From Prunus persica (taxonomy: Eukaryota > Streptophyta > Magnoliopsida > Rosales > Rosaceae), in assembly GCF_000346465.2 (NCBI RefSeq), contig NC_034009.1:25403983-25467982 (forward strand): a stretch of DNA of 64,000 nucleotides, in the 5' to 3' direction. Position numbers and translations under genes: made by a program. How positions within the stretch are numbered: position 1 is the stretch's first letter; each line of letters starts with the position of its first letter. Below are positions 22,458 through 33,630 of this stretch, piece by piece. The notes under the pieces were generated by a model that was not told the DNA's origin, ran no database searches, and saw nothing but the letters and a program-made list of their open reading frames with translations.

Positions 22458-22493
22458 AAAGCCCGAGTCCAGCCTTAGTTGTTGGACTTGCTC

Positions 22494-23405
22494 TAAGGTA
22501 AGAGTAATTAGGCCTAGTAAGAGAAAACATCTTTTGCTGGGTTGAGCCAGTTTGAAGGCCCCAAGAACAGCCTGATGACAAATTCATGGGAACAGTCCAA
22601 TACAAACAAAAGGTACAAATGTGTTATTTTTGCTCTCTTAAATTCAACCAATGTCCACTTGTATGAATACAAAATTGATGGGGCGTAATTATACGTTTGC
22701 GGTATTAAGGATTTTGATGCGCCCTATTCTTTTATTTTTTTCTTGTTGGATTGTGGACAAAGATGTTCAGATAATTTCAAGACAATGTAATTGACATTTT
22801 ATCTGTAATAGCAGATTAGCGATTTAAACTAATAATCGTATTAAACAAAATGAATTTATACACACAATTTGTGACAAATTTCTTGAAATTAAAAAAAGTC
22901 AAATTAGAAATTATTGTACTACAACAATCCAATTCAAAAGAATAGGCCTACCTGAAGTGTACTACGGTGTAATTATCAGTCGAGGGAAAAAAAAAATGAA
23001 AGGCTAATAATAATCTTGAGCAAACTCTATTCTAAGCTGAACACCAAAACTGCAATTCAGCCAGGTTCATGTCTTCTTGCCCAAATCACGATTCTCATCT
23101 CATCTCATCTGATCCTTCAGGGCCACTTGCCACTTGCCACTTGGACATGCAACACCGCAGAGGCTATTTCCTATTGGTTTCTAAGAGACCTATTGCCCCC
23201 TAAATGAAATTATCATTACAAAAAAAACCCCACATCCCTTACAAAATTAAGATTAACTGAGTAATTATATTACAAACCGCCTCTAGCAGCACATACATAC
23301 AGATGAAACCAGGAAAATATCAGGAAATGCATTACTGAGCACGTAAGAGACATATTTTTTATCAGGAATTGCCGGCAAGTGATCCAGCCAAAATTGATGT
23401 TTTCA
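22494..23405. other. Intergenic, 3' side of ARP3
   Basis: AT-rich sequence after element B and downstream of the ARP3 stop. It contains part of the ARP3 3' UTR and no recognisable gene or element. Confidence 0.55.
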
Positions 23406-26400
23406 TCAATACATACCCTTGAAAACAGGATTTGTTCTGCATATGCTCGCACCATATTCCTCATACTCTTCTTTTGTATGGCAAGCCTGTACAGAAAGAA
23501 ACTCCTCAATCAACAGTAAAAATTTGGAAAGAGAACAATGATAAAAACTTGGGGCAGTTTTATATTAGCAAAAAACAAGGTGAAAGCTCAGCATCAAATG
23601 CTGTGGCTGCAGAAATATCAAACACTCGCGTATGCATGGTTTCAGAGAGGAGATGGTCTCCTCATCCATGATCAATTAAGTTCCCCTTGATGCCATTCAA
23701 TTGCTGAATAAAATGGCTCAAGTTATCATAACAAAAGGCACTAGAAGGGACAAATGGGACAAACACCTTGACCTCACAGAGCCCCTAGTTCTGAAATTAG
23801 TGTGGCTTTTTGGAACTCTTCCTGAAGCAACCACCAAATATAGCATACCATTTCCACACAAAAATTAGACCAATCTCTTTTCTGATGTCAAGTGTCAAAT
23901 TATATGGACTTCCGCATCGTGCAAATATAATAAGATAATAATTGTTTTTATCTCCGTTTTAACTGGCAGAACTCATTATCGGTAGTGAGTGAACCAATAA
24001 AATTATATATTCAATTAGCAAGATATTGTCAAAAACCCAATCTGTAAAACAATGATCTAAGGGTTTCAAGCCCCATAGCAACATGAAGATTATTTGAGGG
24101 TTTCAGGATGCAGGGAGAAAGTTATAGAGGAATAATGAGATTGTCTGCCTATGTTAACAGAAATTCTTTATTTTTGTTTTTCATACCGCATAGAATTCAG
24201 GTGTGGATGCAAGTACAGAGCCTCCAAACCAAACTGCAAATCTCTGGATGGGATGACTAACAACATTTACTTCCACTGGCTGTGACTGCATGCCCAAACA
24301 AAAATAAAAATCAAACATATTAATTGTTTTTTTTTAAAAAAAAAAAAAACACATGCTGACAAGTTTATTGATAAATTATACATTGCACAACATCTGAAAT
24401 AAAATTGCTTACTTTTAATTCCCCACCAACTCGAGCTTCAGATGCAAGAAGCCGGGCATCGACAATCTTCTTTATATCCCGTTGCAACCTCCTGTGGAAG
24501 TCCTTGAACATGGTTGAACCTCCGGACAACACTATATTCTGAGAATTACAGTAACAGTAACAATAACAAGACTAATCAATAAGTTGTATAAAGAAATCTT
24601 AAATGTAAGAACGAAGATCACTAAATGCATCAGGTCATAATACCATAATCTTTGGCGAAATTCACATAAGATTATAAAAATAAAAAAAAACTTGCATGTG
24701 ATTGTCTGGACCTTAGAACTAAAAACATTTCAAACACCAGATTATGAACATAGGAAATAAGAAAACAAATCAGAATCAAATGAAGTTGCAGAAAACAATA
24801 TTTAGATAGAAGGACATAACTGAAGTTAACAAAATTCAACCCATGTCCAAAGACCATTCAGCAATGGTTCATGAACCCATTACAAGGCTCAGTCACCACA
24901 TTTGAGCCACACACAATATTACTTCTTATTGCTTCAATTAAATTATCCCATCTATGAGCAATTTCCAAAGCCTACTTCACCTTATACAAAGACCTCCTAG
25001 TGTCAATTGGCGCGGACTGAATACACTTGTCAATTACAGCTGGTAAGGGAGTGGTGAAGTCATTGCTATAAATCTCAGGATTAAAGAAAACCTGTTATAA
25101 TATAAAAAATTCAAGACAAATTAGCAGAGCAAATGTTAGTAACAAGCAATCATTGAGAAGAAATTCAGGAGCAATTTCCCTTCTTAATCTTGCCAAAAAA
25201 AAAAAATATCCTTGGGGGAGGAGGAAGAAAGCAAACCTCTGGACCAAGAAATCGTTCATAGCCAATGTCACAAGAGTAAGGTGCGCCTGTCTTTGGTTTA
25301 ATGCCTCTCCATTGCTTAATATACTTGGATGGTTCTTTATCGTGCTTATTGAACTCCTGCAATCATTGGAAAAACAGATTTTCTCATCAATCAATTTCCA
25401 AATTGAAAAATAGATTAACGAAAATAGACGTGTAACATAAGAAGTTGTGAAGTTGCAATATAATCAGTCAAGCTCATTACAGCAGGTATAAAGAAAAACT
25501 ACACCCATTTGTAACAAGGTCTTGAAAAAAAAAAGGATGAAAAAGTGACCTTGACAATGTCAGAACTAGTATAGCAATACATTTCCTTCACTTTGCGAGC
25601 TACGTCAAAGGAGTCTTCTGGTGGCACATTCTCTCCTCTTTCCTGCACATAATGCAATAATCATTACTACCCAAACACTTCATTTGTAAATCTTAGTTCA
25701 TATTCCCCATCTTGTATGGTTTCCAACTAATAACCATATCACTATAATGATGTCAACAAAGGTAATAAGAATGCAACTGACAATAATGGGATTCCGAAGG
25801 AAAAAAAAAAACAATGAACAGTTAGTAGTAGTAAGAGTAGAAGACAGCATACCCGCATAAGCTGCTGGACAAAGAGAGTTACATCTTTCCCGGCAATAGG
25901 AACTGACTTGATGCTGCTCCCAATAACATAACCTTCTGCAACAGGTACAACATGAGTTGCTCCATCTCCAACATCTACCACAACCCCTGTCATCTCACAC
26001 TAAGAAATTTGTAGGTCAATCAAAGAGGAAACGATCAAAAGATACCAAAACAATAAAATAATAATAACAGACATAAACTAGCACTTCACACAACATACAG
26101 GCAACAGATAAAGTAATTTACAATTTAATGAATAGCATAGAACTCGATGAACTTCCTAACACACTTTAACTTATGATAAACACACACGTAATCTATAACA
26201 CAAAAAAATTCAATACCAACCTTAGACGTTGTGTAACCAGCTGCAAGAGCAAGTACCGAATTCACGGCAATGTAAAGGCCAGGAACATTGAAAGTCTCAA
26301 ACATAATTTCGCCAGTATACTCACGACTCTCCGGGGCAGTAAGCGGACTCTCAGTTAAAAGAAAATAGTGGTCTTCAGGATCACAACGCAAATAGTTGAA

Positions 26401-26889
26401 TATGCATTGCTGCCAAAACCGCTCCATTGAATCCCAATTCTCGACCTGACCCTGGCGAACGGGATAGCTTAGATTGTAAGTTGTACTAGATCGAGATCTT
26501 TCCAGGGCCTCATCCCCTATAAAGAAATCAAGATCAGCCATTACGCCAGCATTGTGCTGCGCTAGCCAACCAGCCTTGGAGGAGGTTCTGGCCGGGTTCA
26601 GAAACGATTCGTTTAAGGCAACTACAGTCGGAACAATGTAACACGGCTCTACATTACCCGCGAACCCCATCTTAGTATACCTACAAAAATGGATGGAAAT
26701 GCACATACTGAATAAAATTCCTTTTTGGGTAATTCTGACAAACAGGTGGTGCGTAATGCGTGTAAATCAAAATTCAATAGAAAAACACAAAGAAAGTCAA
26801 TTGGGGCATTCCATCGAACAGGTTGTGTGCGTAAATACGTACCCACTGCCATTGTCGATAACTACAGCGGGGCGAGCAGCCGGGTCCAT
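23406..26889 (-). CDS. ARP3: Actin-related protein 3 (ARP3), complete, 9 exons
   Basis: Subunit of the ARP2/3 complex that nucleates branched actin filaments and shapes trichomes and pavement cells in plants. Exons are 26889-26843, 26680-26221, 25999-25853, 25642-25550, 25356-25237, 25091-24981, 24538-24413, 24285-24187 and 23486-23406. All phases agree and give 427 aa, the length I recall for plant ARP3. The first exon encodes only 15 residues and part of the sixteenth ([15 protein letters not shown]). Hallmarks are the phosphate loop [34 protein letters not shown], the second loop [14 protein letters not shown] (about 177-190), [17 protein letters not shown] and [11 protein letters not shown]. 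The C-terminus is TNPVFKGMY. Phosphate-loop glycines and aspartates are present, so ATP binding should be intact. Confidence 0.97.
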
Positions 26890-27650
26890 GAGAAAAAGAT
26901 TGAAAACGGGCTTGGATTTGATTTGAATGGCGGAGGTGGATCTGCAGCTGAGATCCAATAGAGGGCGTAAGGGAAATGATCATGGTCGTGAAGAGCGCTT
27001 TGTAGAGCGCAAGAACAGATAACCCGAAGAGGAAGCTGGTGCTGTTGACGTTGTTGATGGCGACACAGACTTGGATCGGAAGCGAAAGCAGCGACTCAAC
27101 GCACAGCTTGGTAGCTTGCAGCAGTTGGTGACTGTGATTGATGCTCCACCCATTTCAACGACGACCATGGAAACTGAATTCAACGCCAGCTCTCATCAAC
27201 TGCATCATCATTGCTCTGTTTCTCTGCGTTTTTCTCCGATTCGATGCTTTTATTGGCAATCAAACAACGGCGCACCGACTGTGACCCCCCTTGCTTTCTC
27301 TTTTATCTATCTTCCTTTTCTTTTTGGCTAGTTACCTTTTGTCGTTCGGGTTTCTTTTGATATGACGTCGGTTTCTTACCGTTAGATTTGGACACCTGGC
27401 AACGGTCAGATTTTGGCTCTGGCGGGAGTCATTGTGGGACCCGCGGAATGTATATAGCGAAATGGTCCGTCGGTGGTTGTAACTTGTGCCCTTGTACTAA
27501 AAACTTTCTCGGTATTGACGATCTTGATTCTTGGTCGAGTTCAAACTAAGTCATGTAAAACACAAGTCACGGCATAATTCGATATATTAAATTATTCTAA
27601 TGTATGTGAAGGGAAATTTAATTTGATATCGCTATTTCAAATTACTATAA
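26890..27650. promoter_or_regulatory. ARP3 upstream region
   Basis: The GC-richer part (26890-27300) is probably the ARP3 leader and promoter. Small ORFs on both strands here show no recognisable protein. A TATATAG at about 27451-27457 on the plus strand has no gene behind it before element C begins. Confidence 0.4.
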
Positions 27651-27698
27651 GAGCAACTCCACCTCTTAGGGCAAAGTCTAAGGCAAGGGCAAGCAAGG

Positions 27699-27728
27699 GC
27701 TGACACTATTCACGTGAATAGTGTCAGC
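27699..27728. repeat. Perfect 30-bp palindrome centred on CACGTG in element C
   Basis: A perfect palindrome whose half-site reads GCTGACACTATTCAC lies 48 bp inside the left TIR. It shares the core ACTATTCACGTGAATAGT with the subterminal palindrome of element B (18534-18555). Confidence 0.9.
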
Positions 27729-27964
27729 ATTGCCATTTGTGGTTCCACCCACAAGAGCAAAGTCTAGGGCAAGTCTAAGGCAATTACTATTCATTGTACT
27801 TTATTTCCTATTTTTTATACTTTAAATCATTAATTTTGATAATCTTTTGTAATTAAATTTTCGGATAAGATTTTCGGATGTGAATCTCGGTTACCACGTG
27901 TCTTATTCCAGATAAAATTTTCGGATATTCATTAATAAAAATTATAATCTCAGATTTCCGATAA

Positions 27965-28185
27965 AATTTTCACCCTCTAAAATTGTGCCACGTGTCCCAT
28001 GTCAGATAAGATTTTCAGATATTTTTAAAAAATTATAATCTCATATTTCAGATAAGATTTTCACCCTCTAAAATTGTGCCACGTGTCCCATGTCTGATAA
28101 GATTTTCAGATATTTTTTTTACAAATAGTGATCTCAGATTTCAGATAAGATTTTCACCCTCTAAAATTGTGCCACGTGTCATTTC
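27965..28185 (+). promoter_or_regulatory. Triplicated G-box promoter block and TATA of element C transposase
   Basis: The block CACCCTCTAAAATTGTGCCA followed by CGTGTC occurs three times, starting at 27971, 28062 and 28155, a period of 91 to 93 bp. Each copy carries the G-box/ABRE-like CCACGTGTC. A TATA-like CTATATAAC follows near 28202-28210, about 85 bp before the transposase ATG. Elements A and B carry one copy of the block at the equivalent place. Confidence 0.75.
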
Positions 28186-28294
28186 TATCTTCTGAATCCC
28201 TCTATATAACTACACCATCAACACCACTCCTCTCACACCATCTCTGATATATTCCTTCATTTCTCAGATTTTACAATTTCCCATTATACTCTCA

Positions 28295-29643
28295 ATGTCA
28301 AACTTCAGGAGGGTGTTGGAGAGGCAACAGAAAGAATGGGAAGAAATCCGGCGTAGACGTGAGGAAGAAGATCGGGACGCCGATGAAGAAGAGGAAGAAA
28401 TGCTTGAAGTAGCAGCGGTGTGTATGATGAATCAATCAAGCCAACACCATCGTCGTCGTGCCCCGAATGTGGACAGACGCAGAGAGTCTCGGGGTAAGAA
28501 TCTCTTGGAGGATTACTTTATCCTAAATTCGTTATATCCTGCTCATAAGTTTCGAGAGAGATATAGAATGCAGCCACATTTGTTCCAAAAAATCATGCAT
28601 GATATTTGTAATTACGACACATACTTCATTCAAAAGCATGATGCTGTTGGAGTTTTGGGTCTTATCCCGGAGCAAAAACTTACAGCTACTTTGCGGATAC
28701 TTGCTTATGGGGCATCTGCAGAGCAGGTGGATGAGATTGCAAGGATGGGAAAATCTACTACCCTAGAGTGCTTGGTGAGATTCTGTGATGCAGTGGAAAA
28801 TTTGTACACGAGGGAGTACCTTCGCAAACCCACTCCAAGGGACCTGCAAAGGCTTCTACAAAAAGGCGAGGCTCGAGGTTTCCCAGGAATGATCGGAAGC
28901 ATCGATTGCATGCATTGGCAGTGGAAGAATTGTCCTACTGCGTGGCAAGGAGACTATGGGAATCGGAAGGGCCAAAAAAGTATCATTTTGGAGGCCGTAA
29001 CTTCATTCGGCATGCCTTTTTTGGGGTTGGCGGATCTCAGAATGACCTCAATGTCCTTGGTCAATCCCCGGTGTTCGACGAGGTATTGCGAGGCCATTCC
29101 CATCAGGTCACATACCAAATCAACAATACCGTATACTCTGGTGCGTACTACCTTGCCGACGGAATTTATCCTAGGTGGACGACATTCGTGAAAACAATTC
29201 CGAATCCCCAATCCGAGAAGGAAAGAAGCTTTGCTTCCTTTCAAGAAGGTTACAGGAAAGACGTGGAAAGGTGTTTCGGTATCTTGCAAGCTCGTTGGGC
29301 AATTATCAGGGGTGCTGCTCGGATGCTAGACGAGGAGGTGCTGAGGAGTATTATGATGACTTGCATCATCCTCCACAACATGATTGTGGAGGATGAGTAT
29401 GACTACGATGCTCCAGAGGTGTTTGAACCCGATCCTATGAACACGGCGTTGACAAGAATATATGAAAGGCCGATAGGACCAAATGGACTACCATTGGAGC
29501 CCGAACCGTTACTTCACGATGGTCGATTCAACAACCCCATGATTGATCGTTATCAAGAAATGCAATCTTCATATGTTCACGAAAGACGTCAAGTTGACTT
29601 GATCGAGCACTTGTGGCAGATGAAAGGCAATCACAATGGATGA
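28295..29643 (+). pseudogene. Harbinger element C transposase, single frameshift
   Basis: The first frame runs from ATG 28295 through MSNFRRVLERQ, an acidic and Arg-rich N-terminus, GKNLLEDYF and the first catalytic Asp [14 protein letters not shown] to about 29010. The frame then changes and continues in the third frame as HAFFGVGGSQNDLNVLGQS, YPRWTTFVKTI and DVERCFGILQARWAI to TGA at 29641-29643. Comparison with element B shows that a short stretch (about 13 bp, equal to the DTW-W segment) has been lost near 29008-29012. This is the only visible lesion. Confidence 0.9.
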
Positions 29644-29962
29644 AGGCTAGATTCGTGCTTTGTTTGGAATTATGCTTTGTTTTTAATTATGCTTTGTTTT
29701 TGTGTGTTGTGTTTTGTGGAATTATTGCGAGGTCTTTTTTATTATTATGCTTTTATGTATGGTTTGTTTTGTGTGTTGTTTGCAATAAATGAAGGGTTGT
29801 TTTTAATTAATCTTTGTGAGGAATGCTCAAATGTTTTTAATAAGTAGTCCAATTATAGAATGCATTTTTGATTGAATAAAAAAGAAACAATACAACAATT
29901 TAAAGGATAATACAACAATTTAAAAAAAATACAACAATTATAAAAAAATACAACAATACAAT

Positions 29963-31040
29963 CTAATGGTTTTCATCATTTAGCCAATCCGTATTGCTAG
30001 GACCGTCGTCATGGAAAAGTTTTCTTCTCATCACATCCCTTCGTTTATGCTTCCAATAGGCCTTTGTTTCAGGAGACATATGGCTCGTATCCATGGCCAT
30101 GATTGTCATCTCTCTTTCATCGTCGTCTTTTTCTTTTGCATGTTGCTTTTCAATTGCAAAGGCTTCCAATCGTGCCTTGTCTGCTTCATCTCTCCTCAAG
30201 TCTCTCTCCAATCTTAGAGAGTTGTTCTTAGCTATTTGCTCGAATATTTAAACACAATCAATGTTCGAAGTGGCCCCTCTCTTGGCCTTTGCCGCCTTTC
30301 TCCCAATAGGTCTCTGCGGACGTGGGAGTGGTGACTCCGTTTCCATTGGGGAGTTTAATGGCGAATCGGTTGATGGCGATTCGTGGAGCGGCGTCTCATG
30401 CAACACAACCGGGGGTGCGGTAGGAATAATTTTGAATCTGGAACAATCTTTGACAATTTTCCAACATTGAAAATGCACAAAACTTTTTTTCCCTTGCCCT
30501 GTGGCACCGAACCACATTTGTGCTTGTATGATCTATTCAAAATAAATAATTGGAAGTGCATTAAAAAAATATACAATGCAAGAAATTATAAACTATTGTG
30601 AAATGCAAGAATAAAATTGATTATGTAAATAAATAAAGCCAATTAGGAAATGCAAAAATAAAATAAACATTGTGCAACAAAAAATAAATAGAATATGCAA
30701 TAATAAAAAAGTTACATTAAATTGATTAAAATGGCAATTAAAAATATTTTACCTCATCGGAAAGATTCGCACCGCTCCGAATGTTCTCATTTGCTTTTGT
30801 CAATGCATTTCTCCATTTTCCTAACTCTTTGTTTAGAATTTTCCATCTACTAGACAAAGCCATTTCAGTCCGAATGGAACCCGATCTTTGACAAAATTCT
30901 CCATGAATTTTGCTTCACATATGATGGAACTTCATCTCATTGCCCGTGATAGGGTCATGACTAACGTTCACCCAAGACTCGCACAACGCAATATCTTCCT
31001 GGGTTGACCACGAGCCTCCGATTTCAACAGAAGATGCCAT
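29963..31040 (-). pseudogene. Harbinger element C ORF1 (Myb/SANT-like), two nonsense codons
   Basis: Exon 1 is 31040-30753 (MASSVEIGGSWSTQEDIAL ...) and exon 2 is 30532-29963 (IIQAQMWFGATGQGKKSF ... TDWLNDENH). The frame is otherwise continuous. A TGA replaces a conserved Trp codon at 30915-30917, and a TAA lies at 30248-30250 after TSNIDCV. The C-terminal MDTSHMSPETKAYWKHKRRD block is well kept. Confidence 0.88.
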
Positions 31041-31463
31041 TTGTTTATTTTCTACAAATGGAAAGTAGTACAAAAATGTGAGTGGGAGGTAAAAAATATT
31101 GGAAGGAGAAGAGTTTATATGGAATTGGTGTGGAAAGTGAAAAATATGAGTAGAGAGTAAAAAATATTGGAAGGAGATGAGTTTGTATGGAGATTTGGTG
31201 TGGAAAATGAATTATGTGAGTGGAGAGTAGAAAATATTGTATGGAGAAGAAATTGTATGAAGATTTGGTGTTGAAAGTAGATAAAATGGTTAGGTATTTA
31301 TAGGGAAAAAATACATACATTTTTGGTATTTTTTTTAAAAAAAATTTCAGAATTTTTTCGAATTTTTTCTGATTTTTTAGGATTTTTTTAAATTACCGTA
31401 GGATTTCTGAAAAAAATTCAATCGGAGCCACCCGGAGCCGACACGTGGCATGTAACCGTTGGT

Positions 31464-31573
31464 GCTGACGTCACGATGACGTCAGCGCACTTCGGTCAAA
31501 TTTTTTTACCGTTGGCGCGTGTATTACACTCGCCAACGGTAAAAAAATTTGAATTTACGTCGCTGACGTCAGC
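31464..31573. repeat. Nested inverted repeats near the right end of element C
   Basis: GCTGACGTCA and TGACGTCAGC flank CGA at 31464-31486. A pair of 21-bp arms at 31497-31517 and 31531-31551 (core ACCGTTGGCG / CGCCAACGGT) encloses a 13-nt loop. A further GCTGACGTCAGC follows at about 31562-31573. Confidence 0.85.
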
Positions 31574-31728
31574 ATCAACTCGGGCTCGAGCCCAGTCGAA
31601 TTTTGCCCTTGGGCCTGCCCGAGCTCGTGGGACCCGCAACTTGCCCGGGCTGGTTTCGTCGCGCTGGAGGTGGACTCGGGCTCATTTCTGCCTTTTGCCT
31701 GGGCCAGCCCCTACCGCTGGACATGGCC

Positions 31729-32405
31729 TAATGCATGGGGATAAGAAATTGAACTCGAGTGTAAAGAAACGAGCATACTATCTTAACTAATTAACTTCAC
31801 TTACATTTGATTTCGTAAACATTTTTTGAACTTTGAGAAAGCATCAAGTTTAATTGTCCCTTTTTTCAACATTGATCATCATCACTTTTGTGCCCCATAC
31901 ACCACTATACTTTTACATCTTGAGCTACTTGAGTAGCTACAAAAATAAAAGATGATGCCTTGTTTGATGGAATTGAATATGGGGATCTTAATATTGATTG
32001 TTATGGTGGCAAAGGGCGCAATACATCCACTGCTTTTCTTCATCCTAGGTTTTTACCTCTCGCATCATTACAACTTATAAGTAATTTTGTGGACAAAAGC
32101 TGCTCGAAAGCGAGGACACAGTCCACTGCGACATAACCAATAAATAAATAAAATAAAAAATTGCAAAGGCCCAAACCAAACTCTCCATCGCTACCGACGA
32201 AATTCGGCCCCTTATTTCTAACAACAAACAAACTGCATGTTTGAGGTCCAATCGTACCTATGTCTCAGTGGGTCCCACCCAAATATTCAATCAAATCAAA
32301 CCAAGTATATTTTCCGTTTACATTTTAGTTATTATAAAATAAAAAGGCAATGCAAATTGTGCTTAATTTGATCCACACTTACGTGTCTGTCTATAAATAA
32401 TTTTT
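31729..32405. other. Spacer between element C and the Copia-like element
   Basis: AT-rich DNA with no gene or element end that I can support. Confidence 0.5.
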
Positions 32406-32652
32406 TGGTTATAAATCTATAGAATGTGGATGATCACCATAACATTTATTACCTCCACTCCTTATTGCTTTGTAACTTATGTCTTTATTATTGTAATTAG
32501 TAACTATAAATTGTAGGTTAAATACTTTTATTGTAAGTCTATAAATAGGTGCTTATCAAAGATGAATAAGATAAGTTGATACAAGTTCATAAAACAAATT
32601 TCTTGTCTTTCTCTTCCTCTTTGCTCTCTACAATTCCCCATAGTCTATAACA
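32406..32652 (+). repeat. Left LTR of element D
   Basis: 247 bp, similar along its whole length to 37164-37411. It contains TATAAATAGG (TATA-like) near 32540. Confidence 0.85.
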
Positions 32653-32888
32653 CGTTACCAGCACGACATTGCTCTTGATATATTTTCTTTGTCTGATTTT
32701 TCATTCTTCTTATATGAGTTAGAGTCATCGCATGGTATAAAGTTTCTTTGTACTCACTATCAGACTTCATCATGCTTGTTTAAGAAAAAAAAAATCTTAT
32801 TCTTATTACACATGAATATAATGCTATATTTTATTTACTTATTTATTTATTTAATTTTAAGTATTCGCTTAATTAATTACAATTTTGT

Positions 32889-33630
32889 TATGATGAGTTT
32901 GTATTATACAAAAGATCAGGGCTTGAAGTTCCTCAATCCTCATCATATAACTAGCTTAAGACATGGAGTTTTTTTTTATTGAATCAGAACCTCAAGTTCT
33001 TTGATTCCAAATAATTGAGCTCGTGAAGTTCCGCGAATTTAAAAAGCACATAAAGACATGAAACTCCTTGATTTTGTATTAATCAAAATCAGAATTTCAT
33101 GAGGCCCACCTATGTCAAGAACCTGAACCAAAATTTTCGAGTGCATATATATTAATTTGAATATGAAGTTCAATGCACAACTATTAAATCAATTTATTTA
33201 GATCCACGTTTCGAACCTAAAGTTTCAAATATATGTTGATATGAACCTGAAGTTCATACTTTTTCATGGATCTTAATATTATATATGAACCTGAAGTTCA
33301 TTACTTATTTGTGGCTATATGAACCTGAATTAGGTGGAAATCTAATTCTTAAACTTGTAGTTTTATCTACATATTAAATCCATTAATATTGGATTATCTT
33401 GAAATTTCATAATCTTTAATTTATTTATTTTATTCCTCGTTTATACCACTTTACTCATTTTATTTTATTTATTTATATTGGGTTATTAGTTAATTTCGTT
33501 TTACAATGGTAATGTTCTGTATTACTGCCCAAATATTGACAGCCAGAGGCGTCTATTGCAGAAACTTCCTACTTTCTTATGAGTAGGAAGTTTATGATGT
33601 CATGAACCAGAAGTTCATGAGGCCCTAATA
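32889..33630 (+). repeat. Leader of element D with recurring GAACCTGAAGTTC motif
   Basis: A hairpin with 9-bp perfect arms, TATGATGAG (32889-32897) and CTCATCATA (32939-32947), is followed by about ten variants of GAAC-CTGA-AGTTC (for example near 33244, 33287, 33319 and 33605). The block matches the leader of element G at 62761-63801. Confidence 0.7.

Larger units (their letters stand above)
18482..22493 (-). mobile_element. PIF/Harbinger element B, inactive, inverted relative to A
   Basis: Left TIR GAGCATTTCCAGCAG (18482-18496) and right TIR complementary to GAGCAAGTCCAACAA (ending 22493) are flanked by TSD TAA at 18479-18481 and 22494-22496. The transposase is on the plus strand and ORF1 on the minus strand, the reverse of element A. 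The right part contains the 100-N gap and a 24-nt poly-C run, so its assembled length of 4,012 bp is not reliable. Confidence 0.9.
27651..31728 (+). mobile_element. PIF/Harbinger element C, nearly intact but broken
   Basis: A 4,078-bp element with TSD TAA (27648-27650 and 31729-31731). The left end is GAGCAACTCCACC and the right end is complementary to GGCCATGTCCAGC, so the TIRs have diverged. Transposase is on the plus strand (28295-29643) and ORF1 on the minus strand (31040-29963). Promoter repeats lie at 27960-28180 and GC-rich inverted repeats near the right end. It belongs to the same family as A and B. Confidence 0.9.

Noticed and set aside
26980..27331. Small open frames next to the ARP3 start
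   Set aside because: They lie in the likely ARP3 leader/promoter and show no recognisable protein.
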